This document shows positions 46,101 through 54,895 of a DNA stretch of 64,000 nt, one piece after another (positions within the stretch are counted from its first letter, which is position 1; every line of letters starts with the position of its first letter). The stretch spans positions 19,279-83,278 of the forward strand of contig WGGC01000021.1 of NCBI GenBank assembly GCA_015491905.1. Direction: 5' to 3'. A program made the translations under genes and the position numbers. Below the pieces are notes generated by a model. That model saw nothing but the letters and a program-made list of their open reading frames with translations, made no database searches and was not told the DNA's origin. The stretch comes from Bacteroidales bacterium. Lineage in GTDB: Bacteria; Bacteroidota; Bacteroidia; Bacteroidales; F082.

Positions 46101-46108
46101 TATCTTTG
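46101..46108 (+). promoter_or_regulatory. -7 promoter element of polA
   Basis: TATCTTTG matches TAnnTTTG and ends 18 bases before the ATG at 46127. An in-frame TTG at 46106 lies inside this element and cannot be the start. Confidence 0.6.
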
Positions 46109-46126
46109 TTTTCTAAAAAAAATTTA

Positions 46127-48889
46127 ATGTCTGAACAAAAAAAACTTTTTCTTCTGGATGGCATGGCATTAGTATACCGTGCTTTTTTTGCAATGAGCAG
46201 AAATCCTCAAATTAATTCCAAAGGCATGAATACTTCTGCTGTTTTAGGATTTGCAAATACTTTATTGGAGATTTTAAAAAATGAAAAGCCTAACTATATA
46301 GGGGTTGCTTTTGATACGTCGGCACCAACTCAGCGTCATGAAGACTATACTCCTTATAAAGCAAACAGAGAGAAAATGCCTGAAGACCTGTCCATTTCTC
46401 TTCCATATGTCATGCAACTTCTTAAAGCTATGAATATTCCTATTTTAACTGTTGATGGGTATGAAGCTGATGATGTAATCGGGACGCTTGCAAAAGTTGC
46501 TGAGAAAAAACAGTTTTATACTTATATGATGACTCCTGATAAGGACTTCGGCCAGTTGGTTTCGGATCATATTTTTCTATATAAACCTACGCGTGGTGGA
46601 AATAAAGCGGAAATCATAGGTGTTAACGAAATCTGTAGCCGTTATGGAATTGAAAAACCGGAACAATTCATTGATATTTTAGGACTTTGGGGAGATGCCG
46701 TGGACAATATTCCGGGTGTGCCGGGAATAGGAGAAAAAACAGCCTCTAAATTAATAGCTCAATATGGATCTATTGAAAATTTATTGAAACATACCGGTGA
46801 ACTGAAGGGAAAGCTAAAAGAGAATCTTGAAAAATATTCCGAGCAAGCTTTGTTATCAAAAAAACTGGCAACTATTTTACTTGATGTTCCTATTCCATTC
46901 GATCCGGAAAATTTAAAATATACCAAACCTGATACCAAAGCATTAAAAGAGTTGTTTGATGAACTTGAGTTCAAAACATTTGCCAGGAGGTTTTTTAATT
47001 TTCAATCGGAATTAGAAAATACAGGAGATTCTAATTTATTTTCCGGAATTGACGATGAAAATAAAGAAAATAAAATATCTGATATTCATAATACTGACCA
47101 TAAATATCATCTGCTAAAAAATCAGGAAGAAATCATATCATTTATAAGAGAATTAAAAAAATATAAAAGCTTTTGTTTTGACACAGAAACTACCGGACTG
47201 GATCCTAATAATGCTGAGCTGGTAGGAATTTCATTTAGTTTTAAAGCCCATGAAGCTTATTACATTCCTATTCCGGAGAATTATCACGAAGCACTGAAAA
47301 TTGTTCAACTTTTTAAACCGGTTCTGGAAAATGAAAAAATTGAAAAAACAGGACAGAATATAAAATATGATATTTCTATTTTAAAATGGTATGATATAAA
47401 TGTAAAAGGAGAGTTATTTGATACTATGATAGCTCATTATTTATTGGAGCCTGATCAGCGTCATAACATGGATTATCTGGCCGAACACTATCTTTCTTAT
47501 CGTCCTGTCTCCATTGAATCTTTGATTGGTAAAAAAGGAAAAAACCAATTAAGCATGCGAGATGTTGAACCTGAAATAATAAAAGAATATGCTGCTGAAG
47601 ATGCTGATATTACTTTGCAGTTAAAACAAGTTTTTGAACCTTTATTAAAAGAAACCGGTACTTACCGGCTGTTTAAAGAAACAGAAATGCCATTGGTAAA
47701 CGTGTTGGCGGCAATGGAAGCCGAAGGGGTTAATATTGATATTCAGGCATTGGAACAGTTTGGCAAAGAACTGGGAAAAGAAATTTATGACCTGGAGAAA
47801 GAAATATGGGAAATGGCTGGAGAAGAATTTAATATTTCTTCACCTAAGCAATTGGGGGAAATACTATTTAATAAACTGAAAATTGTTGACAAACCTAAAA
47901 AAACTAAAACAGGCCAGTTTTCAACCGGTGAAGATGTGTTAAACAAACTAATTTTTCGTCATCCTATTATTGAGAAGATTCTGGAATATCGTTCACTTAC
48001 AAAGTTGAAATCTACTTATGTAGACACCCTCCCTCAACTGGTAAACCCACGTGATGGAAGAATTCATACTTCCTATAATCAAGCGGTGGCATCTACAGGA
48101 AGGTTAAGTTCCAATAATCCGAATTTGCAAAATATACCTATCAGAACCCAGCAGGGAAGAGAAATCCGAAAGGCATTTATTCCACGTAATGATGACTATA
48201 CTTTACTTGCAGCCGATTATTCGCAAATTGAATTACGAATTATTGCGCATTTAAGTAAGGATGAAGCAATGTTGGAAGCCTTTCATTCGGGTTTGGATAT
48301 TCATACTGCTACCGCTTCCCGCGTATATGGCGTGCCTCTGGAACAGGTTAGCAAGGAAATGAGACGGCATGCAAAAACAGTAAACTTTGGAATTATTTAT
48401 GGTATTTCTGCTTTTGGCCTTTCCGAACGGCTTGGCATTCCACGAAGAGAAGCTGCTGAAATTATTAATAGTTATTTTGAAAAGTATCCGGGAATAAAAA
48501 AATATATGGATTCAACTATAGCTTTTGCCAGGGAACATGGTTATGTTGAAACAATTTTAGGCAGAAGGAGATATTTAAAAGATATCCATTCTGCTAATGC
48601 CGTGGTAAGAGGTTATGCTGAGCGAAACGCTATTAATGCACCTATTCAAGGTTCTTCAGCAGATATGATTAAAGTTGCCATGATTAATATTTATAGTGCT
48701 ATACAAAAAGAAAAACTATCATCTAAAATGATTCTTCAGGTTCATGATGAATTGGTTTTTGATGTCAGAAAAGAGGAACTGGAAAAAATAAAAGCTATCG
48801 TAAGTAATAAAATGATTCATGCTGTTGAATTAAGTGTACCTATTGTTGTAGATATAAATACAGGAAATAATTGGTTGGAAGCCCATTAA
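46127..48889 (+). CDS. polA: DNA polymerase I
   Basis: Repair and Okazaki-fragment processing polymerase, 920 residues from the ATG at 46127. An N-terminal 5'-3' exonuclease domain (LFLLDGMALVYRAFFAM, DGYEADDVIGTLA, IPGVPGIGEKTA) is followed by a 3'-5' proofreading domain that keeps its acidic residues (CFDTETTGLDP, about residue 348), and a family A polymerase domain with LLAADYSQIELRI, RRHAKTVNFGIIYG and LQVHDELVFDV. All three activities look intact. It is a single gene, divergent from mrp. Confidence 0.98.
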   Translation: MSEQKKLFLLDGMALVYRAFFAMSRNPQINSKGMNTSAVLGFANTLLEILKNEKPNYIGVAFDTSAPTQRHEDYTPYKANREKMPEDLSISLPYVMQLLKAMNIPILTVDGYEADDVIGTLAKVAEKKQFYTYMMTPDKDFGQLVSDHIFLYKPTRGGNKAEIIGVNEICSRYGIEKPEQFIDILGLWGDAVDNIPGVPGIGEKTASKLIAQYGSIENLLKHTGELKGKLKENLEKYSEQALLSKKLATILLDVPIPFDPENLKYTKPDTKALKELFDELEFKTFARRFFNFQSELENTGDSNLFSGIDDENKENKISDIHNTDHKYHLLKNQEEIISFIRELKKYKSFCFDTETTGLDPNNAELVGISFSFKAHEAYYIPIPENYHEALKIVQLFKPVLENEKIEKTGQNIKYDISILKWYDINVKGELFDTMIAHYLLEPDQRHNMDYLAEHYLSYRPVSIESLIGKKGKNQLSMRDVEPEIIKEYAAEDADITLQLKQVFEPLLKETGTYRLFKETEMPLVNVLAAMEAEGVNIDIQALEQFGKELGKEIYDLEKEIWEMAGEEFNISSPKQLGEILFNKLKIVDKPKKTKTGQFSTGEDVLNKLIFRHPIIEKILEYRSLTKLKSTYVDTLPQLVNPRDGRIHTSYNQAVASTGRLSSNNPNLQNIPIRTQQGREIRKAFIPRNDDYTLLAADYSQIELRIIAHLSKDEAMLEAFHSGLDIHTATASRVYGVPLEQVSKEMRRHAKTVNFGIIYGISAFGLSERLGIPRREAAEIINSYFEKYPGIKKYMDSTIAFAREHGYVETILGRRRYLKDIHSANAVVRGYAERNAINAPIQGSSADMIKVAMINIYSAIQKEKLSSKMILQVHDELVFDVRKEELEKIKAIVSNKMIHAVELSVPIVVDINTGNNWLEAH

Positions 48890-48923
48890 TTAGCACTTGT
48901 TTAATTATCTTTTTTAATTTTTC

Positions 48924-48986
48924 TGCTTCGATTTATATTCTAATAACATCTTTATAATGTACTGTTATTAGAGATTCAATGAAGCA
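48924..48986. other. nested inverted repeats after polA
   Basis: An inner perfect pair TCTAATAACA (48939-48948) / TGTTATTAGA (48963-48972) sits within an outer pair TGCTTC (48924-48929) / GAAGCA (48981-48986). There is no clear U tract, so it may be a structured 3' end rather than a simple terminator. Confidence 0.45.
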
Positions 48987-49087
48987 AATCTTATTTTTTA
49001 TCTACATTATTTAATTTACGATTTTTATATATGTCGTTTTAAAAAAGTTAATACGGTTTTTTTTATTCTTATGATTGTGAAAAGAAC

Positions 49088-49095
49088 TATTTTTG
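49088..49095 (+). promoter_or_regulatory. -7 promoter element of the M16 peptidase pair
   Basis: TATTTTTG matches TAnnTTTG and ends 22 bases before the ATG at 49118. Confidence 0.5.
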
Positions 49096-49117
49096 CCATC
49101 ATTTGAAAATAAATAAA

Positions 49118-50359
49118 ATGATTAAATATAACCGGTTTACCTTATCAAATGGATTAACAGTCCTGGTTCATCATGATAGTCATACTCCTATGGTGGCCAT
49201 GAATATTTTATATAAAGTGGGGGCACGTGATGAAGACCCTGAAAAAACAGGCTTTGCACATCTTTTCGAACACTTAATGTTTGGAGGGTCTGTTAATATT
49301 CCTGAATATGATACTCCTTTACAATTGGCCGGAGGTGAAAATAACGCCTTTACAAATAGTGATATAACTAATTATTATCTCACCTTGCCTAAAAATAATC
49401 TTGAAACCGCTTTCTGGCTGGAATCTGACCGTATGTTATCTTTGGCTTTTACACCAAAAAGTCTGGAAGTTCAACGTCAGGTCGTAATTGAAGAGTTTAA
49501 GCAGAATTATTTAAATCAACCTTACGGGGATGTTTATCTGCATCTTAAACCATTGGCATATAAAGTACATCCATATCAGTGGAATACCATTGGAAAAGAA
49601 ATAAGTCACATTGAAAAGGCAACAATGGATGATGTTAAATTATTTTATCAAAAATTTTATAACCCTGATAACGCCATTGTTTGTCTTGCCGGGAATGTAG
49701 ATATAGAGGAGGCCCGCGTTTTATCTGAAAAATGGTTTGGTGATATTCCTAAAGGAAAACATATTGAAAGAAATTATCCGGTTGAACCACCTCAAAAAAA
49801 ACCTCGTAAATTAACACTGGAAAGAAATGTTCCGCAAAGTGCAATTTATATGGCCTGGCATATGCCCTCCAGAACAGATCCTGAATATTATTCTTGTGAT
49901 CTTATTAGCGATTTACTCTCCAATGGAAACTCTTCACGGTTATATCAGCATCTGGTAAAAGAGCAAAAACTTTTTTCTGAACTAAATGCGTTTATTACCG
50001 GTGATGTTGACCCTGGCTTATTTATCGTTTCAGGGAAATTATATGATTCTGTTGATTTTAAAACTGCGGAAGAAGCCATTGAAAAGGAATTGAAAAATAT
50101 AAAAGAAACTCCTGTTTCCAGCGAAGAATTAAAAAAAGTGCAAAATAAACTGGAAGCAAATCTGGTTTTCTCAGAGATTTCAGTGCTAAACAGGGCTATG
50201 TCTTTATGCTACTATGAAATGTTAGGCAACGCCGATCTTTTTAACCTGGAAAAGGAAAAATATCAGTCGGTTACACCTGATAATATTCAAAAAACCGCTA
50301 ATAGGATATTTGATGAAAAAAATAAAAATGTTTTATATTATAAAGCTATAAAAAAGTAA
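49118..50359 (+). CDS. M16B family zinc peptidase, catalytic subunit
   Basis: A 413-residue protein from the ATG at 49118; a TTG five codons upstream is in frame but less likely. It carries the inverted zinc motif HLFEH (residues 48-52) and a downstream Glu in VVIEEFKQN, so it should be active. There is no signal peptide. Its partner starts 1 base after its stop, so the two likely form a heterodimer, as in mitochondrial processing peptidase-like bacterial M16B pairs. The substrates are unknown. Confidence 0.9.
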   Translation: MIKYNRFTLSNGLTVLVHHDSHTPMVAMNILYKVGARDEDPEKTGFAHLFEHLMFGGSVNIPEYDTPLQLAGGENNAFTNSDITNYYLTLPKNNLETAFWLESDRMLSLAFTPKSLEVQRQVVIEEFKQNYLNQPYGDVYLHLKPLAYKVHPYQWNTIGKEISHIEKATMDDVKLFYQKFYNPDNAIVCLAGNVDIEEARVLSEKWFGDIPKGKHIERNYPVEPPQKKPRKLTLERNVPQSAIYMAWHMPSRTDPEYYSCDLISDLLSNGNSSRLYQHLVKEQKLFSELNAFITGDVDPGLFIVSGKLYDSVDFKTAEEAIEKELKNIKETPVSSEELKKVQNKLEANLVFSEISVLNRAMSLCYYEMLGNADLFNLEKEKYQSVTPDNIQKTANRIFDEKNKNVLYYKAIKK

Positions 50360-50360
50360 A

Positions 50361-51665
50361 ATGAATTCTACATCTTCAATAGATCGCAAACACGCCCCTC
50401 TTCTGGGAAAGCCTCAGCCACTGCAAATTTCCGAACCTCGGAAAATTATGATTCATAATACTGTTCCGGTATATTTAATTCCTGATAATAATCAGGAAGC
50501 AACAAAAATTGACTTTATTTTTGATGCGGGAACAACATTACAAAATAAAAAATTACAAGCTTCAGCAGTTAACAAATTGCTCGTGGAAGGGACTTTACAT
50601 CATAATTCATTTGAAATAGCAAAGACTCTCGATTTTTACGGTGCTTATATTGATACATTTACAAGTAAAGATAATGCCGGAGTCACCCTGTTTGGGCTAT
50701 CAAAGTATATGAAAGATCTTCTTCCTTTAGTTCTGGAAGTAATTTCTGAGGCAACCTTTCCGGAGCAAGAGCTGGAAACCTATTTAAAACGTCAAAAACA
50801 AAACTTTCTTATTAACAATCAAAAAGTAAAATTCCGGGCTTCTCTTGAATTTAATGAATTGATATTTGGAAAGGGAAGTGCTTACGGACAAAAGTTGACA
50901 GAATCAGACTTTGATAATCTTTGTAAGGATGATATTGTCAGGTTTTATAATATGAATTATAAACTACAGGATGTTTATATTGTTATCAGCGGTAAAATTA
51001 CCGATGCGTTAATACTTCAACTTGAAAACCTTCTTATCATTGAACATCAAACAAAGGAAATAAATGAAAAGAAGAAATATACAATAAAGAGTAAAGAAAA
51101 TATACGTTTGATTTCGCAACCTGATGCTATGCAGTCTGCTTTGCGGATAGGTATACCCACTATTACAAGGAAACATCCTGACTTTCCCCATCTGTTTTTA
51201 TTAAATACTTTATTGGGAGGTTATTTTGGTTCGAGGCTAATGAGTAGCTTAAGGGAAGAAAAAGGGTTTACATATGGCATATATTCTTATATACAAAATT
51301 TTAAGTATGCCGATTATTTTTTAATTGCTACTGAAGTAAATGCAAACCAAACTCGACCTGCAATAGAAGAAATTAATAGACAGTTGAATATAGTATCAAA
51401 TGAAAAAGTGTCAAAAGAGGAATTGAAAATCGTAAAAAGTTACCTTTACGGAAGTTATCTGAGAAGTTTTGATGGTGCTTTTTCCCAAGCAGAGCGCTTT
51501 ATGAAAGGAAAAGTTTTGGGGTTAACATTTGAGGAAAGAAAGCAAGAACTTAATAAAATGATGCAAGCATCTTCTGAAGACTTGCAACAAACGGCACAAA
51601 ATTATTTAAGTTCTGATAAAATGAAGATGGTAGTGGTTGGAAATATTGAAGGGTTACAAGGTTAG
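50361..51665 (+). CDS. M16B family peptidase homologue, non-catalytic subunit
   Basis: A 434-residue protein with the M16 fold but without HxxEH; the equivalent region reads SAVNKLLVEGTLHHNS. It keeps the C-terminal substrate-binding Arg/Tyr motif (MSSLREEKGFTYGIYS), which in M16B heterodimers is donated by the inactive partner. It is adjacent to the catalytic subunit and converges on ruvC with a 10-base gap. Confidence 0.9.
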   Translation: MNSTSSIDRKHAPLLGKPQPLQISEPRKIMIHNTVPVYLIPDNNQEATKIDFIFDAGTTLQNKKLQASAVNKLLVEGTLHHNSFEIAKTLDFYGAYIDTFTSKDNAGVTLFGLSKYMKDLLPLVLEVISEATFPEQELETYLKRQKQNFLINNQKVKFRASLEFNELIFGKGSAYGQKLTESDFDNLCKDDIVRFYNMNYKLQDVYIVISGKITDALILQLENLLIIEHQTKEINEKKKYTIKSKENIRLISQPDAMQSALRIGIPTITRKHPDFPHLFLLNTLLGGYFGSRLMSSLREEKGFTYGIYSYIQNFKYADYFLIATEVNANQTRPAIEEINRQLNIVSNEKVSKEELKIVKSYLYGSYLRSFDGAFSQAERFMKGKVLGLTFEERKQELNKMMQASSEDLQQTAQNYLSSDKMKMVVVGNIEGLQG

Positions 51666-51675
51666 CATTAAAAAA

Positions 51676-52230
51676 TTATTTTTTTAATCTGCCAGGATTA
51701 TCTTTTATAAAACCCTTCCAGCTGTCATAACTTTTTTCTGTTCCGGGATTATCTCCCTGAAAAAAATGGCAAACTGCTGCAGCCAGTCCGTCAGTAGCAT
51801 CCAGGTACGTTGGCAATTCTTTAAAAAGGAGAATATTTTTTAGCATCGCGGCAACCTGCTCTTTGGAAGCCCCCCCCTTACCTGTAATAGATTGTTTAAT
51901 TTTTTTGGGAGAATATTCAAAGATGGGGATATCCTTATATAAGCCTGCAGCCATAGCTACACCTTGTGCACGGCCCAGTTTTAACATCGATTGTACATTC
52001 TTTCCAAAGAAAGGCGCTTCAATAGCTAATTCATCGGGTTTATATTGTTCAATTAAACCTAGTGTCCGTTCAAAAATCTTTTTTAATTTTAACGAATGAT
52101 TTTGATACTGCCCCAATTTCAATACGCCCATGGTTATCAGGTTAATTTTATTGCCTGTTTGTTTTATCAAACCATACCCCATGATGTTGGTTCCCGGATC
52201 AATTCCTAATATAATTCTTTCTTTAGCCAA
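51676..52230 (-). CDS. ruvC: Holliday junction resolvase RuvC
   Basis: Cuts Holliday junctions in recombination, working with RuvAB, which is not in the window. It has 184 residues with the four acidic active-site positions in ILGIDPGTNIMGYG, ELAIEAPFFG and DATDGLAAAVCH (two). Its ATG at 52230 is divergent from the next gene with only 20 bases between, so the promoters must overlap or lie inside coding sequence. Confidence 0.96.
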   Translation of the reverse strand: MAKERIILGIDPGTNIMGYGLIKQTGNKINLITMGVLKLGQYQNHSLKLKKIFERTLGLIEQYKPDELAIEAPFFGKNVQSMLKLGRAQGVAMAAGLYKDIPIFEYSPKKIKQSITGKGGASKEQVAAMLKNILLFKELPTYLDATDGLAAAVCHFFQGDNPGTEKSYDSWKGFIKDNPGRLKK

Positions 52231-52250
52231 TTAACTATGGTATTTTTATA

Positions 52251-53264
52251 ATGACAAAATTAGGTAAAACATATAACATCCTCATCCGTATTATAATTTT
52301 AATATTTACTTTTTATTATTTATATAATCAACTTATTTATAAACACGACCTTAGCACCTTTACATCAGCTTTAAATGAAGTATATAATAAGAGTTATTTT
52401 TGGTTTTATTTATCTCTTGCAGTACTGCTGCTACCGGTAAACTTATTACTAGATAGTTATAAGTGGAAATACCTAATCGATGATTTAGAAAAAATAACTC
52501 TATGGAGGTCTTTCAAAGCCGTCCTTGCCGGAATATCAGTGAGTATGTTTTTACCTAACAGGGTCGGTGATTATCTTGGAAGGGTGTTTATTTTACAAAA
52601 AGCCGACCGGGTTCAGGCTACTTTATCTACTATTCTTGGTAGTATTGCCCAGTTTATCACTACGTTGTTATTTGGTATTTCTTCTTTAATAATCTTTTTC
52701 CCAAAATGGCTGCCAATTACTTCCTCTTTTAACAGGTGGGTTTATGTCGGAGTAATACTTATCGGAATATTTATATTGGCATTTGCTGTGTTTGCTTATC
52801 TTAATTTCCCCGCTTTTGCAATTGTAATTGAAAAAGTTAGTAAACGGGTACATAAACGTCTGGCTTATTATCTTGACGTGTTTAAGTTTTATAAAACTGA
52901 TGAGCTTCTGGTAGTTTTAGCTTTGAGCATATTAAGGTACCTTGTGTTTTCCTTTCAGTTTTATTTGTTTTTCTTACTTTTTGAGATAAAGCTGAATTAC
53001 TTTCAGGCAATGTTGCTGATTAGCCTTATTTATTTGTTTATGTCCGGAATTCCAACTATTGCCTTGTCGGAGTTAGGTGTTCGCGGTTCTGTTAGTTTAG
53101 CGGTTTTTCAGTTGTATTTTGGTGATCAGTTTATGACAGATAAGATTAAAACAATGATAATTACAGCATCTTCCGGAGTATGGTTACTGAACCTGGCTAT
53201 CCCGGCTCTATTAGGAATTATTTTTATCTTTAAACTTAAATTTTTCCGTAATAATGGAAGTTAA
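52251..53264 (+). CDS. lysylphosphatidylglycerol synthase TM-region (flippase-like) protein
   Basis: A 337-residue inner-membrane protein with about eight membrane segments, of the UPF0104/AglD-like group (LPG_synthase_TM). It shows the typical segments WKYLIDDLEKITLWRSFKAVL and FLPNRVGDYLGR. Members are membrane parts of lipid-modifying or flippase-like proteins. It lacks the aminoacyl-transferase domain of MprF. Its end overlaps the family 2 glycosyltransferase by 11 bases, so both are in one operon and may serve lipid-linked glycan synthesis. Confidence 0.8.
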   Translation: MTKLGKTYNILIRIIILIFTFYYLYNQLIYKHDLSTFTSALNEVYNKSYFWFYLSLAVLLLPVNLLLDSYKWKYLIDDLEKITLWRSFKAVLAGISVSMFLPNRVGDYLGRVFILQKADRVQATLSTILGSIAQFITTLLFGISSLIIFFPKWLPITSSFNRWVYVGVILIGIFILAFAVFAYLNFPAFAIVIEKVSKRVHKRLAYYLDVFKFYKTDELLVVLALSILRYLVFSFQFYLFFLLFEIKLNYFQAMLLISLIYLFMSGIPTIALSELGVRGSVSLAVFQLYFGDQFMTDKIKTMIITASSGVWLLNLAIPALLGIIFIFKLKFFRNNGS

Positions 53265-54384
53265 AATATTACTATATGGTTTGCTGGTTACCTCAGGATT
53301 ATACTTTCTGGTTATTTTAATTATAACCATTGGCTGGTATAGAATAAAATCTTTTGTACTTCCTTCGCGAAATATCAATACTATAGTAAGTGTGGTAATT
53401 GCTTATCGTAATGAAAGTCAGCAGTTACCGGTACTATTGAATGATTTGCTGAATCAAAATTTTCCTGAACAAAAACTGGAAATTATAATGGTTAACGACC
53501 ATTCCACTGACGATAGTAAAAAAATTGTTGAAAAGTTTCTAAAAAAAACAAACCATTTGAAATTGATAGATGCTACCGCTACAGGAAAGAAAAATGCATT
53601 AAAAGAAGGTGTTAAAATTTCTTCGGGAGAGTTGATAATTAGCACAGATGCTGATTGCCGGTTACCTAAAAATTGGTTACTTAATATAACAGCATTTTAT
53701 GAAAAAGAACATCCATTGATTGTTTTTGGTCCTGTAGTATATGAAAAAGAAAAAAATTTGAAGCAAAAGTTTTTTTCTCTCGATTTTTTAAGCCTTGTAG
53801 CATCAGGGGCAGGATCTGCCGGCATAGGATTGCCACTAATGGGAAATGGCGCAAATATTGCATTTGAAAAAGAGATGTTCTTACAGTCGGAAAAACAAAT
53901 TCAGAAATCCAAATACGCCTCCGGGGATGATGTTTTCCTGATGCACTTTGTAAATAAAAAATATGGTAGCGACAAAATAATGTTCATAAAAAATAAAGCT
54001 TGCATTGTTAAAACAAAAAGCCCATATAATTTTAAAGAATTTATTGAACAGCGTGCGCGCTGGGGATCTAAAGCAAAAGGATATGAGCTTATGTGGCCTT
54101 TGTTTGTTGCATTTACGGTTTTTTTCTTTAACACATTATTAATATTTAGTGTTGTGATTGGTGTGTTTATTCCCTGGTTGTTTTTATTATTTTTTCTGTT
54201 TGTTGTATTTAAATACCTTACAGATTTACCCTTATTAATTGAGTTTGGAAATTTTACCGGAAAAAGATCTTTGATAAATTATTTATTTCCTTTTGAATTT
54301 CTTTATCCTTTTTATCTTGTTTTTGCAGCTGTGAAGGGGATTTTCTTCTCCTATAAATGGAAAGACAGAAAAAATCTTAAATAA
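53254..54384 (+). CDS. glycosyltransferase family 2, membrane-bound
   Basis: A 376-residue GT-A enzyme. It has one N-terminal membrane segment, then the nucleotide-binding motif VVIAYRNE, MVNDHSTDDS, the metal-binding ISTDADC and the processive-type motif QRARWGSKA (about 269-277). Three C-terminal hydrophobic segments follow, starting near residue 285. The layout fits an inner-membrane enzyme adding sugars to a lipid carrier or surface polymer. It overlaps the upstream flippase-like gene and is 6 bases from the next gene. Confidence 0.87.
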   Translation: MEVKILLYGLLVTSGLYFLVILIITIGWYRIKSFVLPSRNINTIVSVVIAYRNESQQLPVLLNDLLNQNFPEQKLEIIMVNDHSTDDSKKIVEKFLKKTNHLKLIDATATGKKNALKEGVKISSGELIISTDADCRLPKNWLLNITAFYEKEHPLIVFGPVVYEKEKNLKQKFFSLDFLSLVASGAGSAGIGLPLMGNGANIAFEKEMFLQSEKQIQKSKYASGDDVFLMHFVNKKYGSDKIMFIKNKACIVKTKSPYNFKEFIEQRARWGSKAKGYELMWPLFVAFTVFFFNTLLIFSVVIGVFIPWLFLLFFLFVVFKYLTDLPLLIEFGNFTGKRSLINYLFPFEFLYPFYLVFAAVKGIFFSYKWKDRKNLK

Positions 54385-54390
54385 AAATAT

Positions 54391-54759
54391 ATGAATCTTT
54401 TTATTGATAATAATTCTTTTTGGGAAGACCTGGATATTCTTGTTTCAGAAAAAGGATATGAGGTAGATAGAAGAAAAGGAAGTTCGCATCCTCATTATCC
54501 CGAATTTATATACCCGTTGGATTATGGGTTTATTAAAAATACAAAAGGAACAGACTGTTTAGAAGTAGATATATGGTTAGGTACAGAAAAAGAACAAAAG
54601 GTTACAGGCATCCTGAATATTGTAGATAATGATAAAAAAGATACAGAAATGAAAATTTTATGGTGCTGCACACCGGAAGAAATGCAAATGATTTATAATA
54701 TCAATAATCAAATGCATATGCATGCTATCTTAATAATAAGAAAAGATCATGAATTTTAA
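54391..54759 (+). CDS. inorganic pyrophosphatase-like protein (short, active site altered)
   Basis: A 122-residue protein, shorter than family I pyrophosphatases (about 170-180). Pyrophosphatase-like features are HPHYPEFIYPLDYGFI, then TDCLEVDIWLG, and VDNDKKDTEMKIL near the usual metal site. The first of the conserved acidic cluster (DGDPLD in normal enzymes) is replaced by TDCLEVD, so normal activity is doubtful. It is the last gene of the flippase-GT2 unit. A related short family in other phyla is also annotated pyrophosphatase; its role is unclear. Confidence 0.65.
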   Translation: MNLFIDNNSFWEDLDILVSEKGYEVDRRKGSSHPHYPEFIYPLDYGFIKNTKGTDCLEVDIWLGTEKEQKVTGILNIVDNDKKDTEMKILWCCTPEEMQMIYNINNQMHMHAILIIRKDHEF

Positions 54760-54778
54760 TAATCATAAATTACATTCA

Positions 54779-54807
54779 CCCTGTGAAATAGAAAAAATCT
54801 CACAGGG
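54779..54807. other. inverted repeat downstream of the pyrophosphatase-like gene
   Basis: CCCTGTGA (54779-54786) and TCACAGGG (54800-54807) form a perfect 8-bp stem with a 13-base loop. There is no T tract on the plus strand, so a terminator role is uncertain. It ends 9 bases before leader copy B. Confidence 0.5.
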
Positions 54808-54816
54808 CAGGGAAAA

Positions 54817-54879
54817 TGATTATTCAATCATGGTAAGTCCCATTCAACCAATGAAATATAAAATTATAAACAGATGAAA
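54817..54879 (+). repeat. dispersed leader element, copy B (no gene behind it)
   Basis: Full-length copy aligned without gaps to A and C. The mini-ORF is intact, but the coupled downstream frame (ATG at 54874) reads ATG AAA TAA, only two codons. The next gene, rodA, lies in the opposite direction and ends at 54896. Copy B therefore looks like an orphan: either its gene was lost or the element inserted without a gene. Confidence 0.75.
54851..54877 (+). CDS. leader mini-ORF in orphan copy B (MKYKIINR)
   Basis: Eight codons and TGA, identical to the mini-ORF of copy D. Its stop overlaps an ATG (ATGA) that opens a two-codon frame only. Probably non-functional on its own. Confidence 0.25.
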   Translation: MKYKIINR

Positions 54880-54895
54880 TAAGTAATTATTATAA

